DNA from: Prorocentrum cordatum
Lineage: Eukaryota; Sar; Dinophyceae; Prorocentrales; Prorocentraceae
Direction of reading: 5' to 3'
Length of the DNA: 64,000 nucleotides
Assembly (NCBI GenBank): GCA_963575745.1
Contig: CAUYUJ010018482.1
Location: forward strand, 740,588-804,587
A program made the translations under genes and the position numbers. The notes under the pieces are model-generated. The model saw only the letters and a program-made list of their open reading frames with translations. It was not told where the DNA came from and searched no databases. Of the stretch, positions 50,879 to 58,879 are shown in pieces. Each line of letters begins with the position of its first letter. The stretch's first letter is position 1.

Positions 50879-51112
50879 CTCATCCTCCTCCTCCTCATCA
50901 TCATCATCCTCCCTCCTCCTCCCTCCTCCCTCCTCCTCCTCCTCCTCCTCCTCCTCCTTCATCTCCTCATCCTCATCCTCATCCTCATCCTCCCTCCTCC
51001 TCCTCCTCCTCCTCCTCTTTCTCCTCCTCCTCATCTCTTCCTGATCCTCCTCCTCCTCCCTCTCCTCCTCCTCCTCCTCCTCGTCCTCCTCCTCCTCCTC
51101 CTCCTCCTCCTA
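50842..51112. repeat. (CTC)n tract
   Basis: CTC/ATC/CCT triplets. The 231- and 233-codon frames through it are compositional. Confidence 0.95.
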
Positions 51113-51324
51113 CTGCCCACCCCCGGTGCCGTGTATGGCTTGCCGATGGTTCCCCCCGCGCGGCCCCCCGCGGGCACGGAGAGCCCATCGCCGGCCGGCC
51201 AGCGGAGAGGCGCGTGGCTCAGCGCGCTCGGAGCGGGGCGAGCACGAGGAGCCGTCGGAGTCTGCAGGGCGGATGCCCCGAGCGTGATGTCGGGCATGTC
51301 CTTCGGCGGGAGGAGTATTCAACA

Positions 51325-51475
51325 AGGGCGCCCTCGAGGGCGCGAAGTTATTCTCGCTTCGCGCTTCGCGGTTCGGCTCGGATTGCTTCTCGTCCTCCTC
51401 TTCTCCCCTGGGAGGCGGCGCGAGAGCGCGAAGTTATTCGCACTTCGCGCTTCGCGCAGCGCGAAGCGCGAATTT
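51325..51475. repeat. GCGCGAAGTTATTCTCGCTT short palindromic repeats
   Basis: GCGCGAAGTTATTC occurs at 51337 and 51427, each followed by CTTCGCGCTTCGCG. CGCGCAGCGCGAAGCGCG forms a compact hairpin at about 51452. Confidence 0.75.
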
Positions 51476-51600
51476 AGGAGCCCTTGATTCAAGAATAGTT
51501 GATTTAAAAATGATGGGGGCGGTGTTTCGATTGTTGCTCGACCGTTGTCTTTGTTCTGCTTCGTTCGATTCTGTTCGATGACGTTTGATTCTGTCCTCTC

Positions 51601-51795
51601 TAGGCCTCCCGGATGAGGTCGGAGTAGATAGATGGGGTCGGAGGATCGCGCTGCATCGCCGATGCATCGGCGATGCATCGGCGATGCGGCTCGACGTGGG
51701 GCTTAATTTCATTCACGCCGACGTCGTCGATGCATTGCCGACGTCGCCCGATGCGGCGAGATCGTCCGACCCCATCTGCTCGGACCCCATCTAGG
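51601..51795. mobile_element. Inverted-repeat element with GATGGGGTCGGA arms, copy A
   Basis: TAGATAGATGGGGTCGGAGGATCG at the left pairs with GATCGTCCGACCCCATCT at the right. Short GCGATGCATCGGC repeats fill the centre. A related element lies at 57600-57807. Confidence 0.7.
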
Positions 51796-51800
51796 AAACC

Positions 51801-51950
51801 TCCATCCTTCGACAGGAGGAGTATGCACGAATAGCGAAACATAGCCCGGGAACGATGTTTCGACGGTTCCTCGACCGCGTTCTGTGTTTCTGCTTCTGGC
51901 TACGTGCAACGTTTCTTCCAAAATCCGCGTGACGGAGGACATGCCCGACC
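51801..51950. mobile_element. GTCGGGC hairpin element, copy d
   Basis: Left end degraded (TCCATCCTTCGACAGGAGGA); right end CGGAGGACATGCCCGACC; interior CCCGGGAACGATGTTTCGAC matches the family. Confidence 0.65.
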
Positions 51951-52333
51951 TAGCGCGAGCGAGTGACGTCCGCGCGGGCGCGAGGGTCCAACGCCGATGT
52001 GTGGCCGCAGGCGGGGGCGCGAGCAGGGTGGCGTGGGCACCATCGGTGCGGACACGAGCAGCGAGCGCGCGGGCCGCGTGAGCGTGGGCAGAGTGAGCAT
52101 CGGAGCAAGCTTGATCGGCCTGGGACGGGGCCAGACCTGAACGGTGCTTCTGGCGATTTCGTGGGCCGCTTTCGTTTCGATGTCGTTCTGCGGCAGAGGC
52201 GGACTCGAGACAACAGCGAGGGAACACGAAAGCAAAACGAAAACGAAAATCACCGTTTAGGTTCGGCCCTGGAATGAGCATCGGAGCAAGCTTGAGCAGC
52301 CTGGAACTCGAAGAAGAAGAATAATAATAATAA
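51951..52333. other. No gene recognised
   Basis: GC-rich sequence ending in (AATAAT)n at 52318-52335. GAGCATCGGAGCAAGCTTGA occurs at 52094 and 52276. Confidence 0.45.
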
Positions 52334-52491
52334 TAAACGCCACAGACATAAACGTTTGGCGCTCCGCGCGGATCTCTCGGACCCTTCCTGGGCCACCCCG
52401 GCGGCGCCTCCGGCGCCGCCCCTGGCGCGCGTCCAGTGCAGATGCAAGAAATCCGCGCGGACCGTCGCAAGCTCATGTGCATGCCGCTTTT
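52334..52491. mobile_element. Fold-back element, GCGCGC-core family (P5)
   Basis: AAACGCCACAGACATAAACG then TTTGGCGCTCCGCGCGGATC at the left; ATCCGCGCGGACCGTCGCAA then CTCATGTGCATGCCGCTTTT at the right. Confidence 0.75.
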
Positions 52492-52499
52492 CTTCTTCC

Positions 52500-52877
52500 A
52501 GGAACGTTGCGACCGTCCAGACCGTGCGTCAGTCTGCCCGAGGCTGTTGCTGTGAACCGGATGCGGTTCTTTCACCGTTCCACGCTGCAGCCGTTATCCT
52601 CAGGAGGGGAGAAAACACACAGACACAATTAATCCTCGATTCCCAGGAAAATATGGGAAAATATGGGGAGTGGGGGGGAAGACAGAAACCCAGAAAATAT
52701 GGGAAAATATGGGGACTATGTTTATTTGTGTGTATTTATTTGTGTGTCCTAATTTCCCTTTATCCATGCTGTGTAATACGCCTCCGCGTGCAAAGGGCAC
52801 GGTGGCGTATCTGTACTTCCAGCAGGCGTGAGGCGTGAGGTGACGGCGCGTCAGTGCTGCGAGCCTTCGCATACGCC
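52500..52877. other. No gene recognised
   Basis: AATATGGGAAAATATGGGG occurs twice (52650, 52697); (TTTATTTGTGTG) near 52730. No coding signal. Confidence 0.45.
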
Positions 52878-52890
52878 TTACCGTCCCATC

Positions 52891-53085
52891 TCGGGCCGGG
52901 CGAAAGGGGGGGATTGGGAAAGGGGGGGTTACGAAATTTGCTGCATGCAGCTGGTTTCGGCCTCACCGAGGGGCCCATTCCTCGATACATAGCCGCCTCC
53001 GGCGCCGGGAGGCGCCGGGAAAATCAGCTACGTGAGCTGATTCTCAAACCCCCCCTTTGCTATCCCCCCCTTTCGCCCGACCCGA
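52891..53085. mobile_element. 195-bp TIR element with a 13-15-bp target duplication
   Basis: Ends TCGGGCCGGGCGAAAGGGGG and CCCCCTTTCGCCCGACCCGA pair over about 36 bp with few mismatches. TTACCGTCCCATC lies immediately outside both ends (52878-52890 and 53086-53098), extending by TC if that dinucleotide is counted in the duplication. No coding capacity. The clean duplication suggests a fairly recent insertion. Confidence 0.88.
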
Positions 53086-53099
53086 TTACCGTCCCATCT

Positions 53100-54045
53100 C
53101 TTGTATACCTTGCTCATGTCGCTCCTTCAGGTCCTTCAGGACCTCCCCACTGACTGTGTGATCTTGCAGTGGGAGATGGCATTGGCGCAGCTCGGCGCCG
53201 ATCTCGGTGAGAGCCTGGTGCCCCGAGCATCGATATTCACACGGAGATCTCGACAGCCGTTTTGTGAGGAAGCGTCCGTGGACGCTTCACCCAGTGATTT
53301 GCGCCCAGGCCATGGGCCTACTTGCACGGCCTTTCGGGCCGCAAGTTTGCCACATGATGTGCAGTACTTTCAGCGCCGCAACCATCCGCCCCCCCCTCAG
53401 CAGGAGCGATGGCGGCGGAGGGAGGTTCAAGGGCAAACGAGTGGGAATGCAACACGAAGTGGGATCAGGTTGCCAGCGCTCCACTCGCTTTTGCAGCCGC
53501 GTTTCGCTGCTCTGAGTTGCGTTCCTTCAGCACTGGCCGCTGTTTTGTTTCACTGCTGTCTCGGAATCGCAGTCATGCTTCGCTCGCATGATCCTCCATT
53601 CCATCTTTGAGGACTGCGCGAGACCTTCCAGTGATCGGGCCTGAGCCAGCTCTTTTCCTTGTGGATTGGCCATATACAGGAAGCTTGTCTTTCTCACGGG
53701 TGTCATGTGCTTGCAAGGAATTTGCTCGATGCAAGGGTCGAAGTCTCGACGTCGCTTCCACTCGTTCTCTAGCTCTCCCGCAATAAATGCGGCGCGCACT
53801 TTGACTCGCGAGACTCAGCGGCTACGGTGGCTGCATGCGTACTGGCACACGGGCTCGAGAAAATGGTGGCCTTCATCCAAAAACGGTGTTCGAAGTCAAA
53901 TGACGGGTTTTTGCAGTCAGAACCGGTTTTTTGAATCCAAAGAGCGGGTCGCGGTGCGAGATCGCGAGGATGACCGCGCGTCGTGCACGGCGCGGAGCGC
54001 AGCAGGCAGCCGGGCGATGCACGGCCAGGGCGACCCCGATAAAAG
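53100..54045. other. No gene recognised
   Basis: Moderately GC-rich sequence with several 60-170-codon frames on both strands and no motif. I cannot choose among them. Confidence 0.4.
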
Positions 54046-54046
54046 G

Positions 54047-54160
54047 AAGGGCGGAGGAGGAGGAGGAGGAGGAGGAGGAGGAGGAGGAGGAGGAGGAGGA
54101 GGAGGAGGAGGAGAAAGAGGAGGAGGGGGAGGAGGAGGAGGAGGAGGAGGAGGAGGACCC
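54047..54160. repeat. (GGA)n microsatellite
   Basis: About 37 GGA triplets, flanked on both sides by CCCCGAYAAAAGGAAGGGC (54033 and 54157). Confidence 0.95.
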
Positions 54161-54321
54161 CGACAAAAGGAAGGGCAGCGTTTCGGGTTCGGGAGGGCCT
54201 CGAGCTGTCGCGCCCCGGGATGGAGAGCTGGGCCGGGCAGAGGCGGGCTTTTTGTGCCGAGGCTCGCCGTCGCCGGAGAAGCCCCCTTGCGTTCCCCCTG
54301 TGGTGCCCGCCGCTGCCGCAC

Positions 54322-54324
<3 letters not shown>

Positions 54325-54353
<29 letters not shown>

Positions 54354-54389
54354 CTCCTCCTCCTCCTCCTCCTCCTCCTCCTCCTCCTG
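54325..54389. repeat. (CTC)n microsatellite
   Basis: About 21 uninterrupted triplets. Confidence 0.95.
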
Positions 54390-54399
54390 GGCGATTCGG

Positions 54400-54560
54400 G
54401 CGAAGAGAACTATGCACATGCACCGATCCTGGCAAGGCCCATTTTTGGCCCAGGATCGGTGCATGTGCCTTCCTGGCCAAGGCAGGAGGGCGCATGCACC
54501 GATCCTGGGCTCAGGATGGGCCTGGCCAGAATCGGTGCATGTGCATAGTTCTTTTCCCTC
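54400..54560. mobile_element. Fold-back element with AACTATGCACATGCACCGAT arms, copy 1
   Basis: AGAACTATGCACATGCACCG at the left and CGGTGCATGTGCATAGTTCT at the right. A second inner pair of ATCGGTGCATG motifs makes four copies per element. The second element is at 54759. Confidence 0.8.
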
Positions 54561-54758
54561 TAGCGATGTTCCCCCCCCCCAGCCCCCGACATCTCGACGA
54601 AGGCTGCGAAGCCGCTCGGGAAGGGGAGGGCAGCCCTTGGATATATACCCCGGGGGGGCGGTTCGGAGGCACCCCCATCTCGAGGGTGGGCGCCCCCCCA
54701 TCGTATATATCCCAGGGCTGGGCCCTGTTTTTCTGGCCCAGTCGGCAGCACCACGATC

Positions 54759-54922
54759 GGGCGAAGAGAACTATGCACATGCACTGATCCTGGCAATGCC
54801 CATCCTTGACCCAGGATCGGTGCATATGCCTTCCTGGCCAAGGTCGGAGGGCGTATGCACCGATCATGGGCTCAGGATGGGCCTGGTCAGAATCGGTGCA
54901 TGTGCATAGTTCTCTTTCCTCT
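54759..54922. mobile_element. Fold-back element with AACTATGCACATGCACCGAT arms, copy 2
   Basis: Nearly identical to copy 1, in the same orientation and 200 bases downstream. Both start GGGCGAAGAGAACTATGCAC, so a tandem duplication that included flanking DNA is possible. Confidence 0.8.
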
Positions 54923-54924
54923 AC

Positions 54925-55329
54925 ACGAAGCCTGGGATAGGGGTCGACACTCGTGGAGTCCCAAATCCGGATAGCGGAGCGCCAGAACGGCCTGCCAAAG
55001 GCCTCTGGAGGGAATTCCAGAAGGTCGTTGGAGGAGCTTCCGAAGGAGCTTCTGGAGAGCCTCTAGGCACACGTGTTGGGAAACGAGAAGGAAAGGCCTC
55101 TCGGGACAAGTTGCAGGGTCACACAGCCCGAGAACATCGCGAAGTTTGGTGATCGTTTTCTTATTCCTGGTTTTGCCGATCGGCGCGGGCCCTCGCATGC
55201 CCCCCCTCCCCCCCCCCATGGCGTGCATCTTGGTTGTGTCTGGCGCCTGTTCCAGGCAGGTGGGGTTCCCCTTCCGCCCAACGTCGACACGCCGAAGAAG
55301 AAAACGTTCACCTGCGACAGGGTTCGACA
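54925..55329. other. No gene recognised
   Basis: Unique-looking sequence with no coding signal. Confidence 0.4.
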
Positions 55330-55498
55330 TACACCTTAGGCGATGCTTAAGAAAACTTAAGTTTTCGGCCAGAGTCTCGATTATTCTTAATGTTTCAATG
55401 TAAATCCTAAGATGTGAATGGAAATGTAGGGTTTTTATTCAATTTCTGAGACTATGAATTTCTTAACCCATGATTTCTTAAGCATTTCGCAGGGTGTA
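55330..55498. mobile_element. 169-bp TIR element with TA target site, copy 3
   Basis: TACACCTTAGGCGATGCTTA to CATTTCGCAGGGTGTA, 169 bp, same interior as the other copies. Confidence 0.88.
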
Positions 55499-55604
55499 CC
55501 CCCCGTTCCTGTGGCGACCTGCAGAGGGTCGCGCTCTGGGCGCGGCAGGCCGGGCGGAGGAAATGGCCATCGGGAGCCGCGGGGCCGGCGGGCGGCCAGG
55601 GTTA

Positions 55605-55929
55605 AAGTCGGGCATGTCCCTCTACAGGCGGAGAACTCAAACATTCGGGGGTGGACAGAACCCCCAACAGTGACACGTCGATTAGTGAATTGTCCGTTTT
55701 CGGTTCTCGAGAGGGCGCCGCGGCCGTCATTTTCCAGGCTTGCGCCCGCCAGGTTTGGGCCTCAGGTCGTTTTCACTAAACCACGTTTTACTAAAGGGAG
55801 GTCTGTCCATCCCCGAAACATGGTTAAAAAAATAGTCTGGAGACGATGTTTCCATTCTTTGTTTGACACTTTGTTTGCCTATCTTCCATTTTTCCTCCCA
55901 TATCTGACTGTAGGGGGACATGCCCGACC
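55605..55929. mobile_element. GTCGGGC hairpin element, copy e, split by a nested TIR element
   Basis: Left part AAGTCGGGCATGTCCCTCTA-CAGGCGGA; right part with AGTCTGGAGACGATGTTTCC and GGGGGACATGCCCGACC. The interruption (55645-55816) is a complete TIR element with a 5-bp duplication of hairpin sequence, so the hairpin element was there first. Confidence 0.85.
55645..55816. mobile_element. 172-bp TIR element (GGGGTGGACAGA), copy 3, nested
   Basis: Ends TCGGGGGTGGACAGAACCCC and GGTCTGTCCATCCCCGA. AACAT is duplicated on both sides (55640-55644 and 55817-55821). Confidence 0.9.
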
Positions 55930-56036
55930 GAAGGCCAGGGGCACGACTCCGGGCGCTGCGACGGAGAAGCGGTTCCAGGGTTTCTAGGCCTTCCAAATGG
56001 GGTCCGAGTAGATCGGAGGGGGGAGATGCGATATGA

Positions 56037-56195
56037 ATATCACTAGGGGGTTGTTGGGGGATCTTGAGGTCATCTTGGGGCTCTTTGGGGGGCCTTGGGG
56101 CCATCTTTGGGCCCTCTTGGATCCCTCTTGGGCGCCTCTATGTAGCCCTGGAGGGGCATCTTGGAAGCCATCGCTCAAACGGGGGGTGGTCCTCG
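56037..56195. repeat. CTTGGGG-rich repeat, copy 1
   Basis: GGGGGATCTTGAGGTCATCT through GCCTCTATGTAGCCCTGGAG and ACGGGGGGTGGT match 63846-64000 almost base for base over about 150 bases. Confidence 0.8.
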
Positions 56196-56409
56196 ATTTG
56201 CCGTGTCCCGCGGGGGGAATGGCCATGAGCCGCGGGCCTGGCGGGCGGCCTCGCGGGCCTGGCGGGCGGCCAGGGGTCAGACTCTGGGCGCTGCGACGGA
56301 AAAGTGTGTCCAGGGCTTCCGGGCCTCCCAGATAGGGGTCCGAGTAGATGTAAGTCGGGCCTGTCCCTCTACAGGAGGAGTATTCTCTTGCACAGGGTGC
56401 CTAGAGCTC

Positions 56410-57110
56410 CGACCATTCTATTCCGCGTCGCACCCCCCCCCCGCGTCCCCAGCGCCAGAGTGGGACCCCCGCGCCGTGGCTCTCTGCCCCGAGCCCCCCG
56501 CGTCCCCAGCGCCCCAGCGGGAGCCCCGCCCACTCCCCCCTCCGCCACGAACGCTTTATTCCGCATCGCTCCCCCCCCCCCCGCGTCCCCAGCGCCAGAG
56601 TGGGACCCCCGCGCCGTGGCTCTCTGCCCCGAGCCCCCCGCGTCCCCAGCGCCCCAGCGGAAGCCCGGCCCACTGCCCCCTCCGCCACGAACGCTTTACT
56701 CCGCGTCGCACCCCCCTCCCGCGTCCCCAGCGCCAGAGTGGGACCCCCGCGCCGTGGCTCTCTGCCCCGAGCCCCCCCGCGTCCCCAGCGCCCCAGCGGA
56801 AGCCCCGCCCACTGCCCCCTCCTCCACGAACGCTTTATTCACCGTCGCGACGCACACCACCTCCCCCACCTTTCTCCCCGCGTCCCCAGCGCACCAGTGG
56901 GGGCTCCGCCCCGTGCCCCCTCCGCCCCGACAATTTTATTCCGCGTCGCGACTCACACCACCTCCCCCGCGTCCCCGCGCCCCAGTTGGACCCCCGCCCC
57001 GTGGCCCTCTGCCCCAAGCCCCGCCCAGTGCCCCCTCCTCCCCGCCCCGTGCCCCCTCCGCTCCGAGCACTTTATTCCGCGTCGCGAAGCACACCACCTC
57101 CCCCCCCCTC
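56410..57110. repeat. About 128-bp tandem repeat, five to six units
   Basis: TTTATTCCGCGTCGC then CCCCCGCGTCCCCAGCGCCA, GTGGGACCCCCGCGCCGTGG and CTCTGCCCCGAGCCCC. Units begin near 56417, 56560, 56697, 56836, 56934 and 57070 with growing divergence rightward. Long open frames in all three + frames come from the repeat. Confidence 0.9.
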
Positions 57111-57174
57111 CCTACCTGGGATTTGGGTCCCGTTGCTGGGCCCCGATGGGCGATGTCTTGCCCCATCTTCCACC

Positions 57175-57222
57175 CTCCTCCTCCTCCTCCTCCTCCTCCT
57201 CCACCTCCTCCTCCCCCTTCCT
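57175..57222. repeat. (CTC)n microsatellite
   Basis: About 13 triplets with one CAC interruption. Confidence 0.9.
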
Positions 57223-57599
57223 TTTTGTGCAAGAGCCATGGCACACGTGCCACATGTTTAAAAATAGTCGTGACATAGTATGGGAATGATCTTTTGAGTA
57301 TTCTGGGGCATTTTTGAATATGTTTTGAGTATTCTGAATTTTCCATCCAAAGTCCGCATGTAGTGGGACACGCCCGACCTGATTCTAGGCCTCCCAGAGG
57401 GGGTCCGAGTAGACCGGAGGGGGGAGATGCCACGCAAACACCACCAGGGGATCCACCTCCAGCGAGGAGGTCCACGATGCCCCCCCGAGCTGGAGGTTGA
57501 GGTTGCCTCGAGCGAGAGGGGGGACCACACCACAAGGGAAACCCCCTTGCCTCCTCGCATCTCCTGGCCCTGGTGGCGTTGGTGGCGCATTTCCTTGTT

Positions 57600-57807
57600 C
57601 CTAGTAGATGGGGTCAGAGGAGCGCTCCGCATTGCCGATGCATCGGCGACGCGGCTCGATGCGGAGCCTGAGTTGCGCCGCGCTGGCGCCGCCGATGCTC
57701 TGCCGACGTCACTGATTCGTCGCTGATGCATCACTGATGCATTGGTGATGCATCGACCGTGCGACGCGATCCTCCGACCCCATCTACCCGGACTCCATCT
57801 AGGAGGC
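57600..57807. mobile_element. Inverted-repeat element with GATGGGGTCAGAGGA arms, copy B
   Basis: TAGATGGGGTCAGAGGAGCG at the left pairs with GATCCTCCGACCCCATCTA at the right. GATGCATYRSTGATGCAT repeats fill the centre, as in copy A (51601). TAGGCCTCCCAGAGGGGGTCCGAG at 57386 may be an outer part of the same family. Confidence 0.65.
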
Positions 57808-57881
57808 TTCTAGGGTTCGAGCTCGAATTCGACAGAGTCACGGTGCATAGATACGTTTGATTCCAAAGCCTGTCCTTCAGA

Positions 57882-57909
<28 letters not shown>
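57882..57909. repeat. (TA)n microsatellite
   Basis: Fourteen TA units. Confidence 0.95.
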
Positions 57910-57914
<5 letters not shown>

Positions 57915-58176
57915 CACATTTTGAAGTTTCGCGTGTTGGTTTAAACGCGCCAAGGGTCGAAGGAATTTCGGTTCATGTTTGTGTTCGGGGTTCCGAGTTC
58001 GAAGACGGCACCTCTACGGTGGTCGGCGATGCAGGTACTCGGAGGGCGATTTCGACGTCGAGACGCACCAACTTGGCAGTTCTCTTGTGGTGGCTGGCGC
58101 ATCCGTTCGACCCTCTGAGCTCCCAGTCAGGAGCTTGCTAGGAAGGGAGGTCATCGTCAACGTGGTTGTTGCTCGC

Positions 58177-58352
58177 ATGTTCCTTTGATGGGCGTGTTTT
58201 CCACCACCACCACCATAAGTTGGAGTTGGGAAGGAGGGGGAGGAGGACGAGGAGGAGGAGGACGAAGAAGAGGAGGAGGAGGAGGAGGAGGAAGAGGAGG
58301 GCACCCTCCCCCTCCAACTTATGGTGGTGGTGGTGGAAAACAGGCCCATCAT
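58177..58352. mobile_element. Fold-back element with a microsatellite loop, copy 2
   Basis: GATGGGCGTGTTTTCCACCA at the left and TGGTGGAAAACAGGCCCATC at the right; arms about 40 bp including (CAC)n-CATAAGTTGGAG. The loop is GGA/GAC-rich. Same arms as 10688-10852. Confidence 0.8.
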
Positions 58353-58470
58353 CCTTGTGGCGGCCTCGTAGCTGTGGACCCCGTGTTGCTCGTGGTGCCG
58401 CGCGTCGAAGCTGCGGATTCTCTTTCGCCGAGCACCTGGTCTCCGGCAGCAGCCCGACATTGCCATCGCT

Positions 58471-58639
58471 TACACTCTAGGCGATGCTTACGAAAACCTA
58501 AGTTTTCGGCCAGAGTCTCGATTATTCTTAATGTTTCAATGTAGATCCTAAGATTTCAACAGAAATCCTGGGTTTGTAATCAATTTCTGAGACTATGAAT
58601 TTCTTAACCCATGATTTCTAAAGCATTTCGCAGGGTGTA
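58471..58639. mobile_element. 169-bp TIR element with TA target site, copy 4
   Basis: TACACTCTAGGCGATGCTTA to GCATTTCGCAGGGTGTA, again 169 bp. It ends just upstream of the coding-like region that starts at about 58643. Confidence 0.88.
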
Positions 58640-58642
58640 GGG

Positions 58643-58802
58643 GTGTTATGTTGGGAGCCAGAGACTGGCGACAGAGCAGTGGCCCGGTTCGGACAACACC
58701 TCGCCACGGTCTGTCTCGCATCGTCCCTGTCGTGCTCGCCAGCAGTCCTCGGTGATGATCGAACGCCTATACGCATCAATGGGGGTTTCCAAGCGCTCGT
58801 GC
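58643..58802 (+). CDS. Candidate exon upstream of the uncharacterised coding region
   Basis: An open frame includes GDRAVARFGQHLATVC and DDRTPIRINGGFQALVQ, then reaches CAG-GTAAGC at 58800-58808, a good 5' splice site. The next block in the same phase starts about 58885 (DAIRHISTLATLAHHH), after ATGGAG, a weak acceptor. Function unknown. Confidence 0.35.
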
Positions 58803-58879
58803 AGGTAAGCGTGCTGTATTCTAGTTTGGGGAGCCGCTCGCATCGTCACTAAATTCTTCACGCTTCGCTTCACGGGAAA

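Larger units (their letters stand above)
56352..57379. mobile_element. GTCGGGC hairpin element, copy f, split by a tandem array
   Basis: Left end AAGTCGGGCCTGTCCCTCTA-CAGGAGGAG (56352-56380). Right part 57240-57379 with TGGGAATGATCTTTTGAG and GTGGGACACGCCCGACC. The GC-rich 128-bp array sits between. Confidence 0.65.

Noticed and set aside
56161-57289. Three overlapping Pro/Ala/Arg-rich + frames
   Set aside because: All come from the 128-bp tandem repeat, which is open in every + frame.
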